The translations under genes and the position numbers were made by a program. 64,000 nt of DNA from an uncultured bacterium (GTDB lineage: Bacteria > Bacillota > Clostridia > Lachnospirales > Lachnospiraceae). Shown here one piece after another: positions 8,099-16,723 of this stretch (its first letter is position 1; each line of letters opens with the position of its first letter). The notes under the pieces were generated by a model. The model was not told the origin of the DNA. It was given only the letters and a program-made list of their open reading frames with translations, and made no database searches. Where the stretch lies: positions 1-64,000 of the forward strand of contig CAMTMP010000003.1 of the NCBI GenBank assembly GCA_947073545.1. The letters run 5' to 3'.

Positions 8099-9046
8099 AT
8101 GAAGTTACTCAGTGTCATTGTACCCTGTTACAACGAAGAGGAGAATGTCAGGGATTTTTACGATGAATTATGTAAAAATACGGATTTTTTTCGTGAAAAG
8201 CAGATAGAATTTGAGATATTATATGTGGACGACGGCTCCAAGGATCGAACGGTTTTTGAGGTGAAAAAGCTCTGCGAGGAGGACGGGAGGGTGCGCCTTA
8301 TTTCCTTCGCGCGCAATTTTGGCAAGGAGGCGGCGATCTATGCGGGACTGCAGAAATGCAGGGGCGATCTGGCGGTGCTGATGGACGCGGACTTGCAGGA
8401 CCCGCCATCCCTCCTGCCGGAGATGTATGCATACATTGAACAGGGGTATGACTCGGTGGCCACAAGACGCGTGACCAGAAAAGGGGAACCCGTGATCCGC
8501 TCTTTTTTTGCGAGAATGTTTTATAAACTGATGAACAGGATTTCGCGGACGGAGATTGTGGACGGCGCCAGAGACTACCGTCTGATGACAAGGCAGGTGG
8601 TGGACGCGATTTTGTCAATGACAGAGTATAACCGCTTTACCAAGGGTATTTTCGGCTGGGTGGGCTATGAGACGAAATGGCTGGAATACGAAAATGTGGA
8701 GCGCAGAAAGGGCGAGACAAAGTGGTCGTTCTGGAAATTGTTTTTGTATTCTCTTGAGGGGATCATCGCTTTTTCCACGGTGCCCCTGACGATAGCTTCC
8801 GTGGCGGGCGTGTTCTTCTGCTTGGTTGCCTTTGTCATAATTATCGTGACGATTGTGCGAAAGATGATGTTTGGTGATCCGACTTCCGGCTGGCCGTCTC
8901 TGGTCTGTATTATCATGATGGTCAGCGGCGTACAGTTGTTTTGTCTGGGGATTGTCGGGCAATACTTATCCAAGACTTATATGGAAGTGAAGAGGAGGCC
9001 GATCTATCTGGTCAGGGAAGAGATCGGGGGAGAGGAACTTGAGTGA
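8099..9046 (+). CDS. GT2 polyprenyl-phosphate sugar transferase (GtrB/DPM1-like)
   Basis: 315 residues. Residues 1-230 are a GT-A domain: LLSVIVPCYNEEENVRDFY, LYVDDGSKDRT, then FARNFGKEAAIYAGL and the metal-binding LMDADLQDPP. This is followed by the DYRLM and KGETKWSFWKL segments. Two C-terminal membrane helices (about 230-300) match the GtrB/YkoT layout. Such enzymes move a sugar from a nucleotide to undecaprenyl phosphate so that GT-C enzymes can use it outside. This fits the many GT-C-like proteins here and the GtrA flippase at 38605. GAAAGGAG precedes the ATG. Confidence 0.88.
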   Translation: MKLLSVIVPCYNEEENVRDFYDELCKNTDFFREKQIEFEILYVDDGSKDRTVFEVKKLCEEDGRVRLISFARNFGKEAAIYAGLQKCRGDLAVLMDADLQDPPSLLPEMYAYIEQGYDSVATRRVTRKGEPVIRSFFARMFYKLMNRISRTEIVDGARDYRLMTRQVVDAILSMTEYNRFTKGIFGWVGYETKWLEYENVERRKGETKWSFWKLFLYSLEGIIAFSTVPLTIASVAGVFFCLVAFVIIIVTIVRKMMFGDPTSGWPSLVCIIMMVSGVQLFCLGIVGQYLSKTYMEVKRRPIYLVREEIGGEELE

Positions 9047-9869
9047 CAGAGTAAGCGGGCTGGTGAGCATTATCGTTCCGGTGTACCGGGCGGCAGCCTA
9101 TATCGCAGATACCATCAAAATGGTGCTTTCACAGACATATGACAAATGGGAGCTTCTGCTGGTGGACGACTGTTCCGGGGATGGCAGTGTGGAGGCAGTT
9201 AAAAAGGCGCTCTCCGCGTATGCGCATCATCCGGCGGCCGGGTCTGAAAATATAGGGCATATGGAGGAATATCTGTGCGGGGAAGAGAAAACCGTTTTTC
9301 TTATATGCAAAAGCAAAAACGAGGGCGCTGCCGCAGCGCGCAACACGGGAGCGGATCTGGCGAGAGGACAGTATATCGCTTTCCTCGACGCGGATGATAT
9401 CTGGGTTTCGGACAAGTTAGAAAAGCAGCTTATTTTTATGAGGGAAAAACGGGCGGGGTTTGTGTTTTCCGCCTATGAGTTCGGGGATGAACAGGCCGGG
9501 CCTACGGGCAGAGTCGTACACGTGCCGGAGATTCTCACTTATAAAAAAGCGTTGTCGCGGACGGTGATTTTTACGACTACCGTTGTGATTGACCGGGACA
9601 TTATCCCGCACGGGCTGATCCGGATGCCGCAGGTGGAGAGCGAGGATACGGCAACTTGGTGGCAGATTTTGCGGGCGGGATACGAGGCATACGGACTCGA
9701 TGAGGTGCTTGCGGTCTACAGAAGACCTGCGCGGTCTCTGTCTTCCAATAAACTTAAGGCGGTGAAGCGGATCTGGAATCTGTACCGCAGACAGGAGAAG
9801 CTCTCTGTAGCGGCCAGCGCGTTTTATTTCGTGTTCTGGGCTTACAGGGCGACGATGAGGCGGATATAA
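9039..9869 (+). CDS. Family 2 glycosyltransferase
   Basis: 276 residues from TTG 9039, which overlaps the upstream gene by 8 bases and has GGGGGAGAGG before it; GTG 9063 is a less likely alternative. A GT-A fold with VSIIVPVYRAAAYI, LLLVDDCSGDGS, NTGADLARGQYIAFLDADDIW and a later ESEDTATWWQILRAGY acceptor region. DADD is the metal-binding motif. Soluble or peripheral, working on the cytoplasmic lipid-linked sugar. Donor and linkage cannot be told from sequence. Confidence 0.85.
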   Translation: MSDRVSGLVSIIVPVYRAAAYIADTIKMVLSQTYDKWELLLVDDCSGDGSVEAVKKALSAYAHHPAAGSENIGHMEEYLCGEEKTVFLICKSKNEGAAAARNTGADLARGQYIAFLDADDIWVSDKLEKQLIFMREKRAGFVFSAYEFGDEQAGPTGRVVHVPEILTYKKALSRTVIFTTTVVIDRDIIPHGLIRMPQVESEDTATWWQILRAGYEAYGLDEVLAVYRRPARSLSSNKLKAVKRIWNLYRRQEKLSVAASAFYFVFWAYRATMRRI

Positions 9870-9873
9870 GACC

Positions 9874-11244
9874 ATGAGAAAAGTGGAGACATTTAAAAGA
9901 CTGATTATTTTGCAGCTTTCTTTTATCGGGCTGATCTTCCAGACGGCAGTCTATGCCTATTTCTGGCTGGAGGCGTATTACCCGTTTTTGAAACTGCACA
10001 GGAATTTTCGTTTTTATTTTAAAGGACATGTGCTGATCCTTTCGATTTATTTCGTGCTGTTGTTTTTCTTCGCGAATACATACGGCGCGCTGAAAATCGG
10101 TTATCTGAAGCCGGTGGATGTGTTCATTTCGGAGCTGTTTTCCCTGCTCATTGTCAATGTGATTTCCTATTTCCAGATTTCCCTGATGGCAAACTGGGTG
10201 GTGGATGTGCGGCCCATTGTGTGGACGATGCTGATTCAGACGGCTCTCGCAGGATTCTGGGTATTTTTCTGCAATGTTTGTTACTACAAGGCGTTTCCGC
10301 CCAGAGATATTCTGATCATACACGGCGAACGGCCTATTGACGATATCGTCACGAAATTTGAGTCGAGAAAGGACAAGTATCAGATTAAAAAATGCCTGCG
10401 TATTTCCGAGGGCATGGAGTCGGTGAAAGCGGAGATTGAAAAGGGCTACGGCGCGGTGGTGCTGTGGGATATTTCCGCGGCGGACAGGAACACCCTGTTA
10501 AAATACTGTTACAGTCTGTCGGTGCGGGTGTATACGATGCCCAAGATATCCGACGTGCTTATCAAGGGCGCGGATCAGCTTCACTTGTTTGACACGCCCA
10601 TTTATCTGACGCGGGAATATTCCCTTAAGGTGGAACAGAGGGTGGCGAAGCGGCTGATCGATCTGGTGTGCTCGGTGCTTCTTCTGGTGATTGCGTCGCC
10701 CTTTATGCTGATTACGGCAGCGGCGATTAAGATGTATGACGGCGGGCCGGTTTTATACAAGCAGATCCGCTGTACCCGCGACAGAAAGGAATTTTATATT
10801 TTAAAGTTCAGGAGTATGCGGGTGGATGCGGAGAAGGACGGCGTGGCGAGGCTGGCGTCCAAAAACGACTCCCGGATCACGCCGGTCGGGAAGTTTATTC
10901 GTGCCACCAGAATCGATGAGCTGCCGCAGCTTTTCAACATTTTAAAGGGAGAAATGTCCTTTATCGGTCCCAGACCCGAAAGGCCGGAAATCATCGACCA
11001 GTACATGGAGGACATGCCGGAGTTCGCCTTCCGCATGAAGGTGAAGGCAGGGCTTGCGGGTTATGCGCAGGTTTACGGAAAATACAATACGACGCCCTAC
11101 GATAAGCTGAAACTGGATCTGACTTATATCGAGCAGTATTCCGTGTGGCTGGATTTGAAGCTGATGCTTTTGACGCTGAAAATTCTGATTAAGCCGGAGA
11201 GCACGGAGGGGGTTGAGAGTAACCAGACGACTGCGAAGAAGTGA
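9874..11244 (+). CDS. Undecaprenyl-phosphate sugar phosphotransferase (WcaJ-type, long form)
   Basis: 456 residues: several N-terminal membrane helices (residues about 10-140), a CoA-binding-like middle region, then the bacterial sugar transferase domain (about 255-456). Seen in the catalytic half: KRLIDLVCSVLLL, GGPVLYKQIRC, ILKFRSMRVDAE, the catalytic Asp-Glu pair in TRIDELPQLFN and FIGPRPERPE. It starts a lipid-linked glycan by transferring a sugar-1-phosphate to undecaprenyl phosphate at the inner face. A second initiating enzyme of the short PglC type lies at 58541, so two glycans probably start here. The next gene along is a Wzz-like copolymerase. Confidence 0.92.
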   Translation: MRKVETFKRLIILQLSFIGLIFQTAVYAYFWLEAYYPFLKLHRNFRFYFKGHVLILSIYFVLLFFFANTYGALKIGYLKPVDVFISELFSLLIVNVISYFQISLMANWVVDVRPIVWTMLIQTALAGFWVFFCNVCYYKAFPPRDILIIHGERPIDDIVTKFESRKDKYQIKKCLRISEGMESVKAEIEKGYGAVVLWDISAADRNTLLKYCYSLSVRVYTMPKISDVLIKGADQLHLFDTPIYLTREYSLKVEQRVAKRLIDLVCSVLLLVIASPFMLITAAAIKMYDGGPVLYKQIRCTRDRKEFYILKFRSMRVDAEKDGVARLASKNDSRITPVGKFIRATRIDELPQLFNILKGEMSFIGPRPERPEIIDQYMEDMPEFAFRMKVKAGLAGYAQVYGKYNTTPYDKLKLDLTYIEQYSVWLDLKLMLLTLKILIKPESTEGVESNQTTAKK

Positions 11245-11271
11245 GGAGAGGCGGGAGTACGTGTAACGGGC

Positions 11272-11412
11272 GGCGCGCGGGCAGCAGGCGGTTTCTACGT
11301 CGCCGCGCTCTCGCTCCGCGAAAACCGCGGTGGATACTAAGCACGTGGAACACCTCGCTAAGTACCAGCGATTTTCAAGGGGCTCCTTAAGAAACCGCCT
11401 GCCGCCCGCGCC
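11272..11412 (+). repeat. Long GC-rich inverted repeat before the Wzz-like gene
   Basis: GGCGCGCGGGCAGCAGGCGG-TTTCT (11272-11296) pairs with AGAAACCGCC-TGCCGCCCGCGCC (about 11389-11412), with a one-base bulge or mismatch. The 90-base interior can fold further (CGCT/AGCG and AAGG/CCTT stems). There is no T-tract. It fills most of the 233-base gap between the phosphotransferase and the polysaccharide copolymerase. Single copy in this window; same general design as the A elements but no clear sequence match. Confidence 0.65.
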
Positions 11413-11460
11413 GGGTATCGACAGCTTTCGCTTCGCAATACAGCCGCCGGGGAGGTATCT

Positions 11461-11481
11461 ATGAAAGGATTTACGGTATGA
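11461..11481 (+). other. Possible six-codon leader ORF (MKGFTV)
   Basis: GGGGAGG sits 5 bases before ATG 11461. The six codons end in TGA that overlaps the ATG at 11478 of the Wzz-like gene as ATGA. Translation of this mini-ORF could couple to the main gene. It may also be a chance product of a good ribosome site. Confidence 0.3.
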
Positions 11482-12446
11482 AGGACAGGAGCTATGCCGA
11501 CGAAGGCATGGATTTGAAAAAGTATATGCTGTGTCTGCTGGGAAAGCTTCCGCTTGTGCTGGGGGCGGTGGCTGGCGGCGCTTTGCTTGGTGTGATTGTG
11601 TATACGGTCGTGCGCACGGTGCCGGAATCGGAGCGGGAGTATACCGCTTACGCGAAGGTGTATCTGGATTTCGCGGCGGATGAGACGGGGGAAGTGTATC
11701 AGGCATACAACGGTTATACATGGAATGACCTGATGGCGGCCGACCCGATTATGGAGCTGACCCTTCGAAACCTTCCGGCGGATTATACCCGCGAGGAGGC
11801 AGCGGCCGCCATAAAAGCAGAGATTCTTTCGGATATCCGGCTTTTGACGATCACGGTTACAACAAACAAGGAACAGCGCACGGACGCGATTCTCGGTGCG
11901 GCGGTGCAGGCCCTTGAGACATATGGCGGGCAGGCGAAGGAGTTTCTGGACATTCACGCAATTCAGAAGTCGGAGGTGAAGCTCGCCGTGGCGGACAGCC
12001 GGATGGCGCAGGCTTTGTTTGTGGGTGCCTTTTTCGGATTGTGTATCAGCCTACTCGGATTCTCGCTCTATTTTGTGATGGACGACCGGATTCTGGTGGC
12101 GGGGGATGTCCGAAAAGTGACAGATTTGCCGTTTGTCGGTTATGTCTCGGGCGGAGAAAGGCTGAGACAGGATTACGAAAACAATATAGCCTATTTGCGC
12201 GGGAAACTGGGGAATATTCGGATTTGCGAGCTAGACAGGGGCCAATCTGTTTCGAAAGAGGAGCTTGCGCAGATGCGAAAGGCGGACGGCGTGGTATTGT
12301 CTTTGCCTTTTGGCGCGGTGCACGCATCCTTTGCGGCCTATGTGACGGAGCAGTTAAAATCCCAGGACTGCGCGCTGTGCGGCGTGGCGGTCAGGGATGC
12401 GGATGAGCGGTTTTTACGGAGATATTATGGGAAAAATAAAACTTGA
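11478..12446 (+). CDS. Polysaccharide copolymerase (Wzz/CapA-like)
   Basis: 322 residues. A first helix at about residues 24-46 (LPLVLGAVAGGALLGVIVYTVV), an extracytoplasmic region of about 140 residues and a second helix at about 177-199 give the two-helix topology of chain-length regulators. The C-terminal 110 residues resemble the start of a BY-kinase domain but lack a Walker A motif and tyrosine tail, so no kinase activity is expected. It probably sets polymer length with the EpsG/Wzy-like protein at 13215. It overlaps the next gene by 20 bases. Confidence 0.75.
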   Translation: MKDRSYADEGMDLKKYMLCLLGKLPLVLGAVAGGALLGVIVYTVVRTVPESEREYTAYAKVYLDFAADETGEVYQAYNGYTWNDLMAADPIMELTLRNLPADYTREEAAAAIKAEILSDIRLLTITVTTNKEQRTDAILGAAVQALETYGGQAKEFLDIHAIQKSEVKLAVADSRMAQALFVGAFFGLCISLLGFSLYFVMDDRILVAGDVRKVTDLPFVGYVSGGERLRQDYENNIAYLRGKLGNIRICELDRGQSVSKEELAQMRKADGVVLSLPFGAVHASFAAYVTEQLKSQDCALCGVAVRDADERFLRRYYGKNKT

Positions 12447-13218
12447 GGTTTTGATCTCTGCGGTGGATAAAAATGCCGCAGAGTTGATCTCACAAATGCA
12501 TATTGCTACGGATGCGGTGCTTGTAAACCAGTGCGGCGTGTATGGTTATGAGACGCTTACGTCGCCGGGGGGCAGTGTGAAATGCTTTTCCATGCCGGAA
12601 CGGGGCGTGGGTTTGAGCCGCAATACCGCGCTTTTACATGCATCCGGAGACGTGGTGCTTTTTTCCGATGAGGATATCAGGCTGGTGCCGGATTATGCGG
12701 AAAAGATCCGCAGGGCATACAAGTCGCTGCCCGGCGCGGACATGATTCTCTTTAACGTGGAGGTTGCAGCCTCGCGCAGAACTTACTGGAATCAGGAAAT
12801 CCGCAGGGTCACCTATCGCAATTACGGCAGATATCCGGCTTACAGCATTTCTGCTAAATTAGATGCGCTGCGCAGGGCGAATGTGCACTATTCGGTGCTT
12901 TTCGGCGGCGGCGCAAAGTACAGCAACGGGGAGGACAGCCTGTTTTTGCGGGACTGCCTGAAGGCGGGGCTTCGGATTTACGCCCACACCATGTGTATCG
13001 GCAGGGAGCAGGAAAGGGAGTCCACGTGGTTTTCCGGTTACCATGAAAAGTTTTTCCGGGACAGGGGCGTGCTTTATCACCATCTTTACGGGAGACTGGC
13101 GCTGCCGCTTTCGCTGCGGTTTTTGTGGGCGCACAGGGAAATCATGTGTCAGGAAATTCCGGTTGGCAGAGCGTTTCGTATGATGTGCGCAGGCGTGCGG
13201 GAGGCGCGCGGCCGATGA
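12427..13218 (+). CDS. Family 2 glycosyltransferase
   Basis: 263 residues from ATG 12427 (GGAG before it), overlapping the Wzz-like gene. The chain starts KLEVLISAVDKNAAEL and has PERGVGLSRNTALLHA, then LFSDEDIRLVPDYAEK, an acidic DEDIR metal site in place of the classical D-x-D. FGGGAKYSNGEDSLFLRDCL matches the acceptor/ED catalytic region of GT2 enzymes. It belongs to a divergent GT2 subgroup of Firmicutes polysaccharide loci. The substrate is unknown. Confidence 0.78.
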   Translation: MGKIKLEVLISAVDKNAAELISQMHIATDAVLVNQCGVYGYETLTSPGGSVKCFSMPERGVGLSRNTALLHASGDVVLFSDEDIRLVPDYAEKIRRAYKSLPGADMILFNVEVAASRRTYWNQEIRRVTYRNYGRYPAYSISAKLDALRRANVHYSVLFGGGAKYSNGEDSLFLRDCLKAGLRIYAHTMCIGREQERESTWFSGYHEKFFRDRGVLYHHLYGRLALPLSLRFLWAHREIMCQEIPVGRAFRMMCAGVREARGR

Positions 13219-14381
13219 TTCTGTATATTACGATTGCGGCTGTCACGGCGCTTCTTGCCAGTATGGTGGATAACCATCCGGCGGGAAAATCTCATGCGGT
13301 TACCAGACAGCAGCTTGCGAACCGCGTCTGTCTGACGGCCATCTTTCTGATTTTATTTTTGCTCTCCGCGTGCAGGCTCAATGTGGGAAATGACTATGCA
13401 AAATATGTGGAGTTCATGCATCTGGTCAACTGCGACGCCTATGTGCCTACGGAGATCGGCTTTAACCTTCTGGTGAAGCTGGTTTACGGTTTGTCCGGCT
13501 ATGAAAATTTTTTGCTGGTGTTTGCGTGTTATTCCTTTGCGACGGCGCTGTTTTTTCTGCTTGCCATGTATGAGCAGAGCGATGAGTTCGGGCTGACTTT
13601 TTTCCTCTTTATGACGCTTGGCTACTATTTCCAGACGTTCAGCACGGTGCGCTACTATCTGGCGCTTGCGCTTGCGCTCTACTCCATGAAGTTTGTGCTG
13701 CGAAAGCAGTGGGGCAGATTTTTGGCGCTGGTGGTTTTGGGCGCGGCCTTCCACAAGTCGCTTCTGGTCGTGATCCCGCTCTATTTTCTGGCGTCCCTGT
13801 CATGGAAAAAATGGCAGCTTGCCATAGCAGCCGCCTTTTGTACCACCTTTTTGTTCCTGCAGGATTTTTATCTGAAACTTGTGATTTTTCTGTATCCGAC
13901 TTATGAGGACACGGAGTATCTGGAAGGCGGCACGAGCTATATCAGCATTCTGCGATGTGCTGCAGTTTTGGGTTTTGCAGGGATCGTGTATCTGATGCGG
14001 GAGAGGGAGAAAAAGGCAGGCATAAACGGCGGGGAAACCGTCACAATGATAGAGGAAGACAAAGAGTGGAACCGGCGGTTTTGGTTTTATGCGTACTTAA
14101 ACCTGGGGGCGTTTGTCCTCTATGTATTCTGCTCTTTCCTGCCCATTATTTCGCGGATCGGCTACTATCTGATGGTGAGTCAGATTTTGTTTCTGCCGAT
14201 GCTTTTGAAGGCGGTGCCGGATAAAAAATGGCGCAGGCTGTTTCGGGCGGGAATCCTTCTGGCGGCGGTGGTGTATTTTGCCATGTATCTGAAAAAAGGC
14301 GCCAATGACGGGGTATTGATCCTGCCCTACAAAACATTTTTCTTTCATGAGATGGTGGAGATATTGTCGGATGTCAACTAA
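13215..14381 (+). CDS. Polysaccharide polymerase (EpsG/Wzy-like)
   Basis: 388 residues from ATG 13215, which overlaps the upstream stop as ATGA. An earlier in-frame ATG (13125) lies inside the previous gene and is unlikely. About ten membrane helices. RLNVGNDYAKYVEFMHL near residue 55 is the EpsG-family hallmark (R-x-x-x-G-x-D-Y/T-x-x-Y). FSTVRYYLALALALYSMKFV is the second conserved block. It joins lipid-linked repeat units at the outer face. Wzz is two genes upstream; a matching Wzx flippase was not found in the window. Confidence 0.8.
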   Translation: MILYITIAAVTALLASMVDNHPAGKSHAVTRQQLANRVCLTAIFLILFLLSACRLNVGNDYAKYVEFMHLVNCDAYVPTEIGFNLLVKLVYGLSGYENFLLVFACYSFATALFFLLAMYEQSDEFGLTFFLFMTLGYYFQTFSTVRYYLALALALYSMKFVLRKQWGRFLALVVLGAAFHKSLLVVIPLYFLASLSWKKWQLAIAAAFCTTFLFLQDFYLKLVIFLYPTYEDTEYLEGGTSYISILRCAAVLGFAGIVYLMREREKKAGINGGETVTMIEEDKEWNRRFWFYAYLNLGAFVLYVFCSFLPIISRIGYYLMVSQILFLPMLLKAVPDKKWRRLFRAGILLAAVVYFAMYLKKGANDGVLILPYKTFFFHEMVEILSDVN

Positions 14382-15264
14382 AGTAACTTTCAGCATTATA
14401 GTCGTCTGCCGCAATGCGGGGAAAAAACTGCACGACACGATTGCCAGCATTCGCAGTCAGACGGAGAAGAATTATGAGATCGTCGTGCAGGACGGTCTCT
14501 CCACGGACGGTTCTGTGGAGGGTCTGACTGTGGGGACGGATCTAAAAATTTTCAGAGAGCGGGACGAGGGTATTTACGACGCCATGAACCGGGCGGTTTC
14601 CCACACGGAAGGGAAGTACCTGTTTTTCCTAAACTGTGGCGATTACTTTGCGGACGAAAACGTGCTGGCGCAGGTGAAGCGGGAGATCGAAAAGCACGGC
14701 GGGCCGAGGGTTTCCGACATCGAAGATGGAAGGCGAAAGGGTGGGAGCGCAGCCAAAAGCCGTGCGGGTGAAAAAAAACGCCCGCGGCCGATGGTTCTTT
14801 ACGGCAATATCAGAGAGCGTGCCACGGGCGCCCATGTGATGTCCAATCCGGTGATCGATGATTTTGCCTGCTACCGCAATGTGCCCTGCCATCAGGCCTG
14901 TTTTTATGACAGACGGCTTCTCGCAAAACGGGGCTTTCGGACGTGCTACAAAGTCCGGGCGGATTATGAACATTTTCTCTGGTGCTATTACCGTGCGCGG
15001 GCGCGTATGATTTACATGCCGCTTACCGTGGCTTCCTACGAGGGAAAAGGCTTTTCGGAAAGCGGGGAGAACAGGAAGCGCTCCGGCGCAGAGCATGCGC
15101 ATATCGTAAAAAAATACATGAGCCGCGGACAGATTCTAAAGTACAGTATGGTTATGCTTTTGACGCTGGCGCCGCTTCGGACATTTCTGGCGGAGAACGA
15201 GGCGACGGCAAACATGTATCAGGCGGTCAAGAGAAGGTTATATCGGATAAAAATATCTGTGTAA
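14371..15264 (+). CDS. Family 2 glycosyltransferase (WcaA-like)
   Basis: 297 residues from ATG 14371, overlapping the polymerase gene by 11 bases. FSIIVVCRNAGKKLHDTIAS, QTEKNYEIVVQDGLSTDGS, RDEGIYDAMNRAV and LFFLNCGDYFADENVL are typical of the WcaA/PGL-colanic type of GT2. Residues about 110-140 (DNA 14698-14790) are a Gly/Lys/Arg/Ser-rich insert that breaks the normal spacing between the GT-A halves. It contains a run of eight A (14771-14778), a slippage-prone tract. The C-terminal half (PCHQACFYDRRLL, KVRADYEHFLWCYY) is intact. Confidence 0.83.
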   Translation: MSTKVTFSIIVVCRNAGKKLHDTIASIRSQTEKNYEIVVQDGLSTDGSVEGLTVGTDLKIFRERDEGIYDAMNRAVSHTEGKYLFFLNCGDYFADENVLAQVKREIEKHGGPRVSDIEDGRRKGGSAAKSRAGEKKRPRPMVLYGNIRERATGAHVMSNPVIDDFACYRNVPCHQACFYDRRLLAKRGFRTCYKVRADYEHFLWCYYRARARMIYMPLTVASYEGKGFSESGENRKRSGAEHAHIVKKYMSRGQILKYSMVMLLTLAPLRTFLAENEATANMYQAVKRRLYRIKISV

Positions 15265-15327
15265 AAAATGTTGCAAAAGAGCGCGGCATGTGGAGAAGGG
15301 TGCCGGCGCGCGAAGGGAGAGGTACAA

Positions 15328-16614
15328 ATGAAGGTATTATGGGTGTGCAATATTATGCTGCCGGCGATTGCCAAACGATTAAATCTTCCCTGCAGCAACA
15401 GGGAAGGATGGCTTTCCGGACTGCTTGACCGGGTGGTGATGGAACAGGAGAGGAACCGCATCGAGCTTGGCATTGCGTTTCCGGTGGACGAGTCGCTTGG
15501 AAATTTTGACCGGATGATGCCGCTGGGGGAAAATATCTCCTGCCACTGCTACGGCTTTGTGGAGGATATGGCGGCGCCGGAGCGCTACGACACGGCGCTG
15601 GAGAAACATTTCGAGCTTATTATCAATGATTTTGAGCCGGATATTCTGCATGTGTTCGGCACGGAATTTCCCCATGCGCTGGCGTCGATTAAGGTGTTTG
15701 ACCGGCCGGAGAAAACGCTGATCGGCATTCAGGGTCTTGTATCCGCCATCGCAAAAGTATATATGGCGGATCTGCCGGTGAAAGTACAAAGGCAGAGCAC
15801 CTTCCGGGACAGAATCAGGAAGGACAGCATCAGACAGCAGCAGAAAAAGTTTGAAAAACGGGGCGTGTACGAGATCGAGGCGATCAAGCGTGTGGGCCAT
15901 ATAGCGGGCCGCACGGATTTTGACCGGGCGGAGACGGCGAAGATAAATCCGAATGCGGTTTACCATTTTCTGAATGAGACGCTGCGCAGCGTGTTTTACC
16001 GCGACAGGTGGAACAAAAATAACTGCCAGACCCACCGGATTTTTTTGAGTCAGGGCGATTATCCGCTCAAGGGATTCCACTATCTGTTACAGGCGATGCC
16101 AAAGATTCTGGAGCAGTTTCCGGATGCGGAAGTCTATGTGGCGGGCGCGGATATTTTGAGGGCGGAGACGTGGAAAGACGCGCTGAAGCTGCCCGCTTAC
16201 GGCAAATATCTGAAAAAACTGATCCGTGAAAACAATCTGGAAGAAAAGATCAATATGCTGGGGCGGATCGACGCGGAGGAGATGAAAAAGCAGTATCTAA
16301 GCTGTCAGGTTTTCGTCTGCCCGTCGGTTCTTGAAAATTCTCCCAATTCCGTGGGGGAGGCGATGCTTTTAGGCGTACCGTGTGTGGCGGCCAATGTGGG
16401 CGGCATACATAATATTCTGACGGACGGCGGGGACGGCTTTCTCTATGCGCCCGGGGATGTGGACGCGCTGGCGGACAGCATTATCGAGGTGTTCACCAAA
16501 GAGGCCATTGTGGACAGGCTTTCCGACAATGCCAGAAAGCACGCCAGAGTGAACCATGACGCGGATCAGAACTATTATCGGCTGATGCACATTTATCGGG
16601 AGATGATGGAATAG
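15328..16614 (+). CDS. Family 4 glycosyltransferase
   Basis: 428 residues from ATG 15328 (GGGAGAGG 6 bases before). GT-B fold: the N half starts MKVLWVCNIMLPAIAKRL and ends near residue 230. The C half has FLSQGDYPLKGFHYLLQAMP, VYVAGADI, LGRIDAEEMKKQYL and the nucleotide-binding CPSVLENSPNSVGEAMLLGVP, where the E-x7-E pair is visible. The gene ends with TAG directly abutting the A2 repeat. Sugar specificity cannot be told. Confidence 0.87.
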   Translation: MKVLWVCNIMLPAIAKRLNLPCSNREGWLSGLLDRVVMEQERNRIELGIAFPVDESLGNFDRMMPLGENISCHCYGFVEDMAAPERYDTALEKHFELIINDFEPDILHVFGTEFPHALASIKVFDRPEKTLIGIQGLVSAIAKVYMADLPVKVQRQSTFRDRIRKDSIRQQQKKFEKRGVYEIEAIKRVGHIAGRTDFDRAETAKINPNAVYHFLNETLRSVFYRDRWNKNNCQTHRIFLSQGDYPLKGFHYLLQAMPKILEQFPDAEVYVAGADILRAETWKDALKLPAYGKYLKKLIRENNLEEKINMLGRIDAEEMKKQYLSCQVFVCPSVLENSPNSVGEAMLLGVPCVAANVGGIHNILTDGGDGFLYAPGDVDALADSIIEVFTKEAIVDRLSDNARKHARVNHDADQNYYRLMHIYREMME

Positions 16615-16709
16615 TGTGAGAAGTACTTCTAATCACTCGCAGCAAAGGCTGCTTCGCGAAGAAGTACTAAGTCTCACACGGGAGAATGCCCAAAATACGG
16701 GCATTCTCC
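16615..16709 (+). repeat. Family A structured intergenic element, copy A2
   Basis: H1 (16615-16678): TGTGAGA-AGTACTTCT pairs with AGAAGTACT-AAG-TCTCACA, with GCAGC/GCTGC inside. H2 (16681-16709): GGAGAATGCCC/GGGCATTCTCC. The third hairpin of A1, A3 and A4 is missing; instead GGAGGAAGTAAT leads straight to ATG 16724. It starts at the base after the stop codon of the upstream gene, so it sits tightly between two genes of one operon. Confidence 0.8.
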
Positions 16710-16723
16710 GTGGAGGAAGTAAT

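Noticed and set aside
8298-8618. Pro/Ser-rich reverse frames in the glycosyltransferase block
   Set aside because: Out-of-frame shadows typical of this base composition; no homology pattern or ribosome site.
16616-16723. Extended N terminus of the 16724 glycosyltransferase
   Set aside because: It is translation of the A2 repeat; GGAGGA and the family start fit ATG 16724.
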